A stretch of 64,000 nt of DNA from Proteles cristata cristata. Its lineage: Eukaryota > Chordata > Mammalia > Carnivora > Hyaenidae. The first letter of the stretch is position 1. Every line of letters starts with the position of its first letter. A model generated the notes under the pieces. It was not told the DNA's origin. It was given only the letters and a program-made list of their open reading frames with translations, and did no database searches. Positions 22,840-33,366 of this stretch are shown in pieces. The stretch lies in contig JAESUZ010003403.1 of assembly GCA_017311185.1 (NCBI GenBank), forward strand, positions 124,001 through 188,000. The letters run 5' to 3'. The position numbers and the translations under genes were made by a program.

Positions 22840-23070
22840 CTTTTTTTTTTTTAACGTTTTTATTTATTTCTAGGAGAGAGAGAGAAAGACATAGTGAGCA
22901 GGGGAGAGTCAGAGAGAGAGGGCGTCACAGACTCTGAAACAGGCTACAGGCTCCAGGCTCTGAGCTGGCAGTCAGCACAGAGCTGGACGCGGGGCTCGAA
23001 CCCACGAACCGCGAGATCATGACCTAAGCGAAAGTCGGACGCTTAACCGACTAAGCCACCCAGGCGCCCC
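22840..23070 (-). mobile_element. Felid SINE, young-looking subgroup
   Basis: Full-length minus-strand copy with the TTTATTTATTTCTAGGAGA junction and CpG-rich head (CGCGGGGCTCGAACCCACGA, CCGCGAGATCATGACC). An 8-bp duplication GATAAATT lies at 22832-22839 and 23071-23078. Confidence 0.95.
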
Positions 23071-23078
23071 GATAAATT

Positions 23079-24058
23079 ATTTTATTAAAAAATTCATCGA
23101 ACTATTTTGTCCATGTAACGGAAATATTGAACTCAATCACCAAGATATTCTAAGTTAAACCATTTCTCAATATTTTAATACTCCATTTTATCATTTTGCT
23201 TGATGTATATAATTGTAAGGGAGGTAAAATAAAAATCCTACTCCAACAAATCCCTATCTGTGTCAAAGGAATTTAAATCTCACAGATTTTATCCCAATAT
23301 GAATATTGTTTTCATTGCAATAGTAACTAACACTGTTCCCAGGCCCTGATGCATAGACGGATATATTCAGAAATGTCATAAACTGAATTAGACCAATATA
23401 TATTCAAGAACAAAAGAATTCTCTAAAGATCCTGAGACCATGCTAATCCAACAGTAAAACTCACTCATACCTGAGTATATTTCACTAGCATATCTTTAAA
23501 TTTAATTGAGCAACGAATCTTTTGTTGCTATTGCAAATGCAAAACAGTTACCTGTCTTAGAATATACTTTTGCTTTCATTTATTTTTGTTTTTCTGCTTT
23601 GTATTATCCTATAAATGTGTAATCAGTGACTTGCTATTATTGGGTTTATTAGCAAATAACTTGATACTATATCCAAAATATGTGAATGATTTATTTCTAA
23701 ATATTTTAAAGTTTAGAAAAATCATTTGCATTTTCCTTTGTATTTTGATCAAGTTAAGTCTTTGGAAAACAATGGGATTGATAACAAGAAGTCTTTGGAA
23801 AACAGAGAGGTCAATTCTTTAATGATTTTTTTTTCAGTTCTTGGTAAAAAAAGAACCTATGTGTCCTAGGGCCATTTTTTTCATAAAATATACATATTTA
23901 GTCCATTGTCTAGGAATTGAATGGTGCTTTTATGCTCATCACCTTCCTTTTCTTAAACTAATTTCCTTCATTTTTAAAGCTATGGGCTTAACAAAAAATA
24001 GAGAGAGAGTACTGGATTTTATAACAAATGAAAAAACAGGTAATTATCTTTAAGCAAT
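23079..24058. other. Unassigned AT-rich DNA
   Basis: A short repeated phrase, AAGTCTTTGGAAAACA, occurs at about 23755-23770 and again at 23789-23804. No gene was recognised. Confidence 0.4.
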
Positions 24059-24070
24059 AGAAAGATAAAT

Positions 24071-24280
24071 TATGGGGTACCTGGGTGGCTCAGTCAGTTG
24101 AGCGTCCGACTTCACTCAGGTCATGATCTCACACTTCATGGGTCCCAACCCTGCATTGGGTTCTGTGCTGACAGCTCAGAGTCTGGAGCCTGCTTCGGAT
24201 TCTGTGTCTCCCTCTCTCTGCCCCTCCTCGCCTCAAGCTCTGTCTCTCTGTGTCTCAAAAATAAATAAACATTAAAAAAA
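24071..24280 (+). mobile_element. Felid SINE
   Basis: Head TGGGGTACCTGGGTGGCTCA, CT-rich tract, AAATAAATAAACATTAAAAA tail. A 12-bp duplication AGAAAGATAAAT lies at 24059-24070 and 24281-24292. Confidence 0.95.
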
Positions 24281-24496
24281 AGAAAGATAAATGGATAAAT
24301 TATTTAGTCATATATTATAAAATTAAGATATATCTAACAGTGAAGATATCCTTTTATTCTGAAGATTCAAATCCTTCTTCTAGCATCAGGAAATACAATG
24401 TTACCTCCTCTCTAATGCTTTCTCAGCCAACCAAAACAAATTAAAAATGAGCTTTTTTCCCCTTTTCCTCTGGATGGATCTATATCATCTATATCG

Positions 24497-24548
24497 ATCT
24501 CGATATCTATCTATCTATCTATTTATCTTATACATATGTGTATATATA
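24497..24548. repeat. (ATCT)n microsatellite with TATATA end
   Basis: ATCT units, partly interrupted (ATCGATCTCGAT), run into a TATATA stretch. Confidence 0.75.
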
Positions 24549-24559
24549 GAGGTTTCTAA

Positions 24560-25140
24560 TCCATTAAAAAGAACTATTTGCTATATGACCCAACAATCCT
24601 AATTCTGGGCATATATTTTAAAAAATGAAAGTAAGATATAGGACAGATAGATACACTCTTGTGTTTATTGCAACATTATTCACAACAGCCAAGATAACAG
24701 AAACAACCTACTTGTTTGTCAGAATGGATGAATGGGTAAAGAAGATGTAATGTATATACACAATGGAATATTATTCAGCCATAACAAAGAAATAATTCTA
24801 CCATTTGCAACAGGTGTATAAAAGTTGAAGGCTTGTTACTAAATCCGTCAGAAAAGGATAAGTACTATTTGATGATATCACTTATATGTGCAATCTGTAA
24901 AAGCCAAACTTGTAAAAACGGAGAGTAGAATGGTGGTTATCAGGGGCTGGGGCTTGGTGGGGGAAATGAGGAAATGGCCGTCAAAGGATACAAACTTCCA
25001 ATTATAAAATGGGTAAGTTCTGGATATCTAAAGTGAAGCATGGTGATTATAGCTAATAATACTGTATTATATACTTGAAAGTTGCTGAGAAAGTACATCT
25101 TAAATGTTACTACTATAAAAAAAACAATAATTATATTATA
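24560..25140 (+). mobile_element. Old LINE-1 3' end, plus strand
   Basis: ORF2 tail and 3'UTR text: CAATGGAATATTATTCAGCC at 24762, ATTTGATGATATCACTTATATG at 24868, GGTGGTTATCAGGGGCTGGGG at 24931, and TATATACTTGAAAGTTGCTG at 25067. It is 5' truncated, with an A-rich end near 25115-25130. Confidence 0.82.
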
Positions 25141-25184
25141 TAATGGAGGTGTTAGCTGAGTATGTTGGTAATCATTTTCCAATA

Positions 25185-25840
25185 TGTAGGTGTGAAAAAT
25201 CACATTTTAAAGGGGTTTTATTATTCTTTTTAGAGCTGGAGGGAGACTGGGAGAGTTTTCTGCAGGCTTTTGTGATCTCTGGGGACAATCATGGCAGACC
25301 CATAGTGCCATCTAAATTAGGAGTCACAGGAAGCAGCTTTTTCACTGCAGATAAACTTCTTTCAGGCAAAGCTGGAGACGGGGGATTTTGCCAGCTCCCT
25401 CCGCACAGACCTGGGAAGATGGCCGCAGCAAGCACTCTCAGGCTTGTCCAGAATTGTTTCTTTGCATCCTATAGTTTTGTGGTCTTGGGGATACAACCCC
25501 CATTACCTTGCAGAAGTGGGTGTTTGGGAGCCTATCCCTCTGGTGACAGTCTTATGTTGGAACGTTAGATAAACAGTCCAAATCCTTTGCTCCTCAGGAA
25601 GAAGACAGGAGTGATAGGTGCCCTGGTTGTGTGACACCGTGTGGAGGTGGGGTTTATGGCAAGAGTGGGTCTCAGATTTTCCTACCTTTTGATGTGGATA
25701 TTGTCTCCTCAAATGAGATGTGGGAGTCAATCAGCCAGGATCTGGATCTCTTTCAGAGGGAATTCCTTCCTGTGTAATTACATTTGGAACATCTATGGGA
25801 GGAGAGGAGCTCAGGGACCTCTAGTGCTGCCATTTTGGTT
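25185..25840 (-). mobile_element. Old L1 5'UTR, minus strand
   Basis: The text matches the antisense of an old L1 5'UTR: GGTTGTGTGACACCGTGTGGAGG (25625), GTGGATATTGTCTCCTC (25693), TCAGAGGGAATTCCTTC (25752), and GGGAGGAGAGGAGCTCAGGG (25797), finishing with the complement of an L1 start (CTGCCATTTTGG, 25827-25838). Only this 5' piece is present. The 141-codon plus frame at 25143-25568 lies in it and is chance. Confidence 0.65.
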
Positions 25841-25947
25841 GCTCTCTCAAGGCCTTCATTATTTTGGTCATATAATTTTGTTTATACTTAATCTCAGTCT
25901 TTTGAATGGTCTGTTTTGACAGTTGACATTTAAAGTAACTATTGACA

Positions 25948-26158
25948 GGGGCGCCTGGGTGTCTCAGTCTGTTAAGCGTCCAACTTTGGCTCAGGTCAGA
26001 TCTCACAGTTCGTGGGTTCCAGCCCCGCATCAGGCTCTGTGCTGACAGCTCAGAGCCTGGAGCCTGTTTCAGATTCTGTGTCTCCCTCTCTCTCTGCCCC
26101 TCCCCCACTCATGCTCTGTCTCTCTCTGTCTCAAAAATAAACTATAATTAAAAAAATA
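25948..26158 (+). mobile_element. Felid SINE
   Basis: Complete head (GGGGCGCCTGGGTGTCTCAG), body and tail. A short duplication of ATTGACA-type sequence (about 10 bp with a mismatch) flanks it at 25938-25947 and 26161-26170. The next SINE lies tail to tail with it. Confidence 0.93.
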
Positions 26159-26188
26159 TAATTATTGACATGTTTGAGCTTCACATTT

Positions 26189-26404
26189 ATTTTTAAACAT
26201 TTGTTTTTAACGTTTATTTATTTTTGACAGACAGAGCATGAGCAGGGGAGGGGCAGGAAGAGAGGGAGGCACAGAATCTGAAGCAGGCTCCAGGTTCCAA
26301 GTTGTCAGCACAGATCCTGAGGCGGAGGCCCAAACCCATGAACTGTGAGATCATGACCTGGGCCAAAGTCTGACGCTCAACCGACTGAGCCACCCAGGCA
26401 CCTC
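26189..26404 (-). mobile_element. Felid SINE, inverted relative to its neighbour
   Basis: Minus-strand copy, tail first. A 14-bp duplication TGAGCTT(C/G)ACATTT with one mismatch lies at 26175-26188 and 26405-26418. It sits only about 30 bases from the plus-strand SINE. Confidence 0.94.
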
Positions 26405-26591
26405 TGAGCTTGACATTTGTTATAGTCTTCTCTTCCCTCTATATCTTGTTTCTTTAAAAAATTTTTTTCTTGCCTTTCCATGAGCTAATTGAACCTGTTT
26501 TACAATTCCATTTTGATGTGTCTATAGTGCTTTTGAATATATATTAGTGTGCATTTTTATTCTTTTTGTGGTTGCTCTAGTTATGAAAATA

Positions 26592-27025
26592 TACAGATAC
26601 AGTCACTGCCTTTTCTCTGTGGATGACTCCCAGTGGATGCCTGAAACCCCACATAAATACGTAGCCCTATATAGATTATTTTTTTATATACATACATAGC
26701 TATGATAAAGTTTAATTTCTAAATTAGCCACAGTTAAGAGATTAATAATGGAACTAATAATAAAATAGAATGATTGCAAAAATATAGTGTAATAAGTTCC
26801 ATGGATGTGGTCTTTCTCTCAAAATATCTTACTGTAGCGTCCTCACCCTTCCTGTGATGCTGTGAGAGGCTTAAAGGCCTGTGTGATGAGATGAAGTGAG
26901 GCAAGTGATGCAGGGCTCACCTGCTATTTACCTTCTGATAATCTGTCAGAATGAGGGTCATCTGCTTGTGGACCGTGTGTAACTGAAACCACAGAGGATG
27001 AAACTGGGGACTTAGGAGGAGCAGC
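26592..27025. mobile_element. Tigger-like non-autonomous DNA transposon (MITE)
   Basis: The left side reads CTGTGGATGACTCCCAGTGG and GATGCCTGAAACCCCAC. The right side reads CTGAAACCACAGAGGATGAAACTGGGGA. These are the wording and order of a widespread Tigger-class MITE whose right end carries the CTGAAACCGCGG...GGGGGACT terminal text. No transposase. It is inserted in the L1M relic. The exact named subfamily is uncertain. Confidence 0.6.
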
Positions 27026-27790
27026 TGCGGTTTTCATGCAATAACAATGTCTTTATTTTCCCTTTCATTCTTCCTCTTTTTGATTGATTGATCAATATAT
27101 AGATAAATTTGGACATAGAATCCTAACAGGGTAGCTCCTTTCTTTTAATATTTGAAGAAAAATGTGCCATTTTCTTCTAACTTCCATGTTTTCATATGAG
27201 AATCATCAGTCAATAAAATCATTGTTTCTTATTTCATGATATGTTTTTTCTTGTTTTTATTTTACTGCAATTTGATTAGTTTATGTCATCATGAGGATTT
27301 TGGTGATTTTTTTCCTGTTTGTGATTTGCACTGTTTCTTGAGACCGTTTGCTTATGACTTTCATAAAACATGTGAATTGTTAGCCATTATCTTTTCTAGT
27401 ACTCTCTCAGCCCCACACTTTTTCTCTTTTCCTTCTAGGACTCTGAGGGCATAGATTTTATGTATTTTATATTATCTTATAAACTTTGGGGACTGTTTTC
27501 TTTTCCTCTCCATTTTTTCTTTCTTACTCAAGTAGGATAATATTTACTGATGTGTTTTCAGTTTACTGATTATTTCCTATTTTGTTTCTAATGAGTCTGT
27601 ACAATGAATTCTTAATTTTATTTTATTATTCTTCCATACTTTTACTTGTTTTTTTCATAACTTCTATTTTTGCTGAACTTTAAAAAATGTTTTGATTACT
27701 TTCAAGAGTGTAATTGCATGTTGTGTCATAATTAAAGTGGCTTGTTTGACATAACTGTTCTGAATATCAGAATTGTTTTCAAATCTAAAT

Positions 27791-30700
27791 ATTCCACATA
27801 TCTATTGATTAAAATATATATATTTTTTAAAAGTTTATTTGTTTTTACTCTTTAACTTGAGAATTACTAGAGTCCTATCATGGAATAATGACTTTGATTT
27901 TCTATATTGTTTTTTTACTTATATATATAATACATAATTCTGGTGTACATTTTGTCTTTATACTGAACAACTTGTTTTTGTATAAATCATATAATAGAAT
28001 CCTTAATTTTTTTCAGATCTCTTATTAATAATGATAGAAAACATAAAGCATTGTTAATGCTTTTGCAGTAAGTGATATCTTCTAGGTAAAAACCTCATAA
28101 TGATGTAAATAACTATAGTGACTTAAAAATTTCATGCCTCTAATAACCAATGCTCTCTTGTCAATTCTTACTTTGTAAATATTCTTCATTTCTTATTTGG
28201 TCTCCTCCCACTTCTTTTCTTTGTGATGTGGGATTAGCCTGTAGAAGAATATGATATGCTTTGTTTCTTTGGAAATGTGCATAGGGTTACTGATCATCTC
28301 GAATAATGAAACTAGTATCTCTACTGAATAGAAAACAATATGATGTTCTTTTATCAAGTAATACTAATAAACATTGTCTCTGCTCAAGTAGCTAAGGATT
28401 TGGCTTTTTGAATACTTTTTACCCATTAATATGCTGGTAATGTGTGAAAAACTTAGTATAACTTGAAGAAATTCATTTTTATACATTGTTTTTCCATTAA
28501 TAAACACTTATATGGGTGTGGAAGTATTTGCTCTTAAATTTTACAGATATTTCATAGGAAAGCAACTATAATGAATTTGTGCATATAAAATATTATTTTT
28601 GTTGACTATTTTAAATAACTTCCCTTTTTTTCTGACTGAAATAGTATTTATCTTGATGTTTTATGCAAAAATAAGATGTAACTTTTCCTGGAAATGGAGA
28701 AACTTCTTAAATATTTAGAAACTAAATCTTTCAAGAACTATCTTTGCAAGATTTTTTTTTACTTGATCACAGCTACTAGGTAATTGGCAAGACATGGAAT
28801 TTAAAAAATTAATAATATAGGCTAAGAGGCTAGATGTTAATTTTGTTGAGTTTAGTAGTATCTTGCTTTAGTAGCTTTTGCTACATACCAAGGCTTTTGC
28901 TTAAAGCATGCTAAGTTCAAAAATAAAATGACCGTTAGTTCACTGCTGATGGCAAGATATTTCACTATAGCTATTAGGCATGCTAAAGCTTTTACAAATT
29001 CTTTAATGTATTTCATTGCTACTTGGAAAATACTTATTTTGTAAAGAAAACATAACATCTTTCTATTATTAATTCCAGTGTAGTTGTGTGTTATGATCAC
29101 TAATAAGTATATGTGTTGTATCACAGTTAATGGGAAACTTTACATACTTGTTTTGATATGTATCCACTTGTCAAAAATGTTCATATATTCAAGCCAACAT
29201 ATATATAGTAAGAATAACTTCATAAATTTTAAAGCATCTAGTAATGTATAACTTTTTATAGGGCCAGTCTGTTTTCTCTTTCAAATTGACTTTCAAGGTA
29301 CATTCTCCCCAAACTATCTCGGAAGATAAATCCGTAGTCTGTTGGTTTCTCTCTGTCTCCATATAGCTACATCATTCAGTACTTAACTTTTCTCTGAGTT
29401 ATCTCCAAGTATTTCCTATGCCTTTCTTTTTTGTAGTAAGTCAAAACTTATTTCTAGTCTTTTGGGACAAGTTTACCATAATCTTGAAAATAAATAAATT
29501 TATACTGATGCATTACAATTTTCAATTTTCAGCAAGAACTTCGGTATGACTTTGCATTCATAAAGTCAATGACATTTGCAATTTAAGTAGAATTAATCTT
29601 TAAGATATATAGCTAACTTTGCATGATAATTAACACTCAAGGGTAAATGCTTTGAAGTAGGTCATTTTCCTAGGCCCCTCTGTTTTCATTACAAGTCACA
29701 TTGCTTTTAATAGAAATGTGTATGTGTTTAAAAATTGCAAATGTAATGAACTTGTTTGTAGCATCATATCTAGCAAACTGTTTGAAATAAATTGAAATTT
29801 ACTGAGATGTATGTTTCCTTTCTGAAAACTCAAATAGGAATATTGCATTTTTGGGGTGGAAGAAGAAAACTAGTATCATTACTTTTCCAATGCAGATAAG
29901 GTGCTATCAGACTGATTTCAAAATTTTATTTTAACATTTGCTATACTTGAAATTCAACTTACTATGTTCTAACTCTTTTAAATAATTGTACTTACTATAT
30001 TATTTATAAGGTAATATTAAATCTGCATAGCTGCACCTTTCTGTAAATAGCATTCTTTTTCATCATTAATTTGGAGTTTGGCGAGGAATGTCCTTGGCTT
30101 AAATAATGTATGCACTTTTGGTTCACTCTTCTAGTTTATATAAAACACTCAGAAAAAAATAACCCATAAAAATATATAGTGTATGCAGTATAGAGACAGA
30201 TTTAAAAAAATATATATATATGCATATATTTAGAGAGTTGCAACCAGGGATTTGATGGTTTGATATCCAGAATTTTCTGCATGCTAAGGAGGCTTGCATT
30301 ACTTATATAACCTTTTATGAATGGGAATGAAATATGGATGGAATGGAAATGATCAATTTTGGCTTGATTTTATTTGCTTCCTCTTCTGGATGACCTTTTG
30401 CTTACTATCCAGAAATCTGAAACCTTTTAGATGTAGTTTTGTTTTGTTTTTTTTTCCCCACATAATATATACAGGAGTCCCATATAAATATACTCATGAC
30501 TAACCAAGTTTAGATAAGCAGAAAAGCTGTGTGCTGACGCCAGATACACTGGTTGGGACCCTGGTTGCAACTCACATTTTGATTGTTTTGATGATAAAAT
30601 CCTGTCATATATGTAATAAAGAGAAATACCATCTGATACACTCGGAACCTAAACTTCACTAGTGTCCCAGACCAGTATAAGATATTGAGAAATTTGGTGG

Positions 30701-31071
30701 CTACTGCTTTGCCTTCTTCCAAAATGAGTTAATAAGTTGGATAATTAACTCTTATTTTTCAAATAACTGTATTCTGTTTACTCATGGAATTTAATAAGCA
30801 TTCATAGGAAAAAAATTCCTAGGGAAATTATATCTCTAATGTTGGTAAGTGAACTGCCCATTAAGAGTAGCATCTCAGAAAAATGCTAGCAAAAAAAAAA
30901 AAAGAAAGAAAGAAAAGAAAAAGGAAGAAAAAGAAGAGTGTTTGAGCTGTGTTAATGAATAATTCAAGGAGAAGAAAAGAAATGCAAAATAAATGTGAGG
31001 ATAGCAACTAATATATTTTTATTCAACATACCTTTTATTTATGCTATAATACATATTTTATATACTGTTTT
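27791..31071. other. Long repeat-poor, gene-free AT-rich stretch
   Basis: About 3.3 kb without a SINE or a clear LINE piece, the longest such stretch in the window. No exon, splice pattern or RNA gene was recognised. Open frames of up to 90 codons (28852-29124, minus) have no family motif. AT runs occur at 27812-27826 and 30204-30226. I cannot say whether it is conserved. Confidence 0.5.
30890..30940. repeat. A-rich (AAAG)n tract
   Basis: A poly(A) run passing into AAAG/AAGA units, typical of an A-tail-derived microsatellite. No SINE body is attached. Confidence 0.7.
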
Positions 31072-31083
31072 AAAGATGCATTA

Positions 31084-31310
31084 GGGGCGCCTGAGTGGCT
31101 CAGTCGGTTAAGCGTCCGACTTCGGCTCAGGTCATGAACTCATGGTTCATGGGTTTGAGCCCCGCGTTGGGCTCTGTGCTGACAGCTAGCTCAGAGCCTG
31201 GAGCCTGCTTCGGATTCTGTGTCTCCCTCTCTCTCTGATCCTCCCCTGCTCACACACTCTCTCTCTTTTTCTCTCAGAAATAAATAAAACATTTTAAAAA
31301 ATTTAAAAAA
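31084..31310 (+). mobile_element. Felid SINE
   Basis: Complete copy with a well-kept head (GGGGCGCCTGAGTGGCTCAG, GTTAAGCGTCCGACTTCGG). A 12-bp duplication AAAGATGC(A/G)TTA lies at 31072-31083 and 31311-31322. Confidence 0.95.
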
Positions 31311-31322
31311 AAAGATGCGTTA

Positions 31323-31636
31323 ATTGACACTTGACATTTGGTGGAAAATAAAGAAAATATTTTAAAGATCTAAGTTTTAGATATTAATCTAGGTCACAGT
31401 GAATCTGAAGCAAAAAAATCAAAGCTTATTAATTTGGCTCAAAACCTTTCTGATTTGATTTGAATATTAAGAACTACAATGGAAATTTAACATTTTCTTT
31501 TATGTGAAACAGATTTTCCCATAAAAGCAGAATTATTTAAACTCTATTTCCCACATGACTCTGTGTGTCAATTTATTGTTATTTTCACAAATATATGTGA
31601 TCATAAAATATAAACATATATTTATTAAATTATGAA
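31323..31636. other. Unassigned AT-rich DNA
   Basis: Nothing was recognised between the SINE and the tail-only scar. Confidence 0.4.
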
Positions 31637-31683
31637 TACTGATGTACTTTTATTTATTTATTTTTTTTACTGATGTACTTTTA
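31637..31683 (-). repeat. Tail-only insertion scar: 16-bp direct repeats around a T-rich 15-mer
   Basis: TACTGATGTACTTTTA occurs perfectly twice, at 31637-31652 and 31668-31683. Between them is only TTTATTTATTTTTTT. That inner piece is the complement of the AAATAAA-type tail that ends the felid SINEs here. The structure is a target-site duplication enclosing a retrotransposon tail with no body. Confidence 0.75.
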
Positions 31684-32505
31684 AATGAGTATTATAAATT
31701 TTGGGAAATGCTATAAATGTTATGTGTTTGCTCAGTTCTTTTACACTAACTAAGAAAGCTTTTAAATGTCATGTGAAATAGAACAATGACTGAGGTTCTC
31801 TATCATGGCAACTTAAATATAATTTCCAAGATTATTTTTTACCTTAAAATTTGGACTTACAGTAAATTGTGTTAATGAATAACCCCTTGTTACTTGTAAA
31901 CCCCCTAAGGAAATTAATGTATTTTCTGTGCATTTTTTTCCTTTTATACCCTTATCTATAACAATTGTAATGACTTTTTGTAAGATTTTAATATAGAAGG
32001 TTATTTCACTGCGGCATAAAACACTGATACGAAAATAAATTCTTCAACAGTATTAGCATATTTATAGCTAAATTAAGAGATTTAAATCTGTTGGTTAGTT
32101 ATATACTTATAAAGGCATACATTGTTATATAAAAGCTTATAAACAGTGAAGAGCAAAAAGAACAAAATGCTCAGAATATAAAATGTGTTTTTACATAAAA
32201 CATAAGTGTATATATTTATCAGTATATATATATATTTTGTTTTTTAAACAAAATAATAATTGATTTATTTTTAAGTATAAATATATAATTATGTAATAAT
32301 TACATTAAATCTAAATTATAGATATAATTGTACATTATGTATATATAGCATATATAATTAAAAGCAAAATATATATTCTATCTGATTGCAGAATTTCCTT
32401 ATCTCTTACAAATAGCTTTTAACTATATGTGCTTTTGTGCTGATTTTGCTGTACTCTGAATTAATTTTAGTAAATTTTTCTTACCTTTAAAAATATGATA
32501 ATTTT
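31684..32505. other. Unassigned AT-rich DNA
   Basis: Strongly AT-rich with several TATATA runs (32222-32235, 32340-32360). No gene was recognised. Confidence 0.4.
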
Positions 32506-32736
32506 GGGGCGCCTGGGTGGCTTAGTCGGTTAAGCGTCCGACTTTTGCTTAAGTCATGATCTCGCAGTTCGTGGGTTCGAGCCCCGCGTCGGGCTCTGGG
32601 CTGACTGCCAGCTCAGAGCCTGGAGCCTGTTTCAGTCTGTGACTCCCTCTCTCTCTGACCCTCCCCTGTTCACACTGTCTCTCTCTCTCTCCTAGAAATA
32701 AATAAAAAACATTAAAATAAATAAATAAATAAATAA
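32506..32736 (+). mobile_element. Felid SINE, young-looking subgroup
   Basis: Complete head with retained CpGs (GGGGCGCCTGGGTGGCTTAG, GTTCGAGCCCCGCGTCGGGC) and the CCTAGAAATAAATAA tail junction of the subgroup. The tail runs into (AAAT)n. A duplication is not clear because of AT-rich flanks. Confidence 0.93.
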
Positions 32737-32767
32737 TGTAATTTCTTCTAGATGCTATTTCAGTTTA

Positions 32768-32995
32768 TTTATTTAAAATAATTTTTCTAATGTGTTATTT
32801 ATTTATGAGAGAGAGAAAGAGAGACAGCGTGAGCAGGGGAGGCACAGAGAGAGAGGGAGACCCAGAATCTGAAGCAGGCTCCAGGCTCTGAGCTGCCAGC
32901 ACAGAGCCCAACACGGGGCTTGAACCCACAAGCTGTGAGATCATGACCTGAGCCGAAGTCAGATGCTTAACCAAATGAGCCACCCAAGCGCCCCA
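32768..32995 (-). mobile_element. Felid SINE, inverted relative to its neighbour
   Basis: Minus-strand copy. A 19-bp duplication (TAGATGCTATTTCAGTTTA, one mismatch) lies at 32749-32767 and 32996-33014. It is tail to tail with the SINE ending about 30 bases to its left. Confidence 0.95.
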
Positions 32996-33152
32996 TAGAT
33001 GCTACTTCAGTTTAAATGTTATCACTTTAGATGCAATTGCAAATTCATAGTTTTATATCACCTTGCATATCAGTTAATTATTGTTAATCTTGATGTAAAA
33101 GCCAACACTCAAAAAAAACACTTTCAACATTGTTTTCTTAAATGAAGTTTTT

Positions 33153-33352
33153 TTCTGAAGTTTTTGTTTGTTTTTGAGAGAGTGTGAGAGAAAGCAGCGG
33201 AGGGGCAGAGAGAAAGGGAGAGAGAGAATCCCAAGCTCTCCACCCCTATCACAGAGCCTGATGCAGGGCTCAGTCTCAAGACATCAAGACCATGATCTGA
33301 GCTGAACTTAAGAGGTGGATACCCAACCAGCTGAGCCACCCAGGCACCCCTC
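33153..33352 (-). mobile_element. Felid SINE, older copy
   Basis: Minus-strand copy with more substitutions, ending at ...AGCCACCCAGGCACCCC. A 14-bp duplication of TAAATGA(A/G)GTTTT type lies at 33139-33152 and 33353-33366. Confidence 0.92.
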
Positions 33353-33366
33353 TAAATGAGGTTTTA

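Larger units (their letters stand above)
25860..27790 (-). mobile_element. Old L1M ORF2-start/ORF1 region with nested insertions
   Basis: Antisense L1M text begins at GTCTTTTGAATGGTCTGTTTTGACA (about 25890), which is the ORF2 start region. It resumes after two SINEs (26405-26590) and again after a Tigger-like MITE (27025-27790), where it runs through antisense ORF1 wording (TTTTCTCTTTTCCTTCTAGGACTCT near 27419). The three younger elements inside are at 25948-26158, 26189-26404 and about 26592-27025. No frame is intact. Confidence 0.65.

Noticed and set aside
25143..25568. 141-codon open frame on plus
   Set aside because: It runs antisense through an old L1 5'UTR, has no family motif and has no promoter or splice context.
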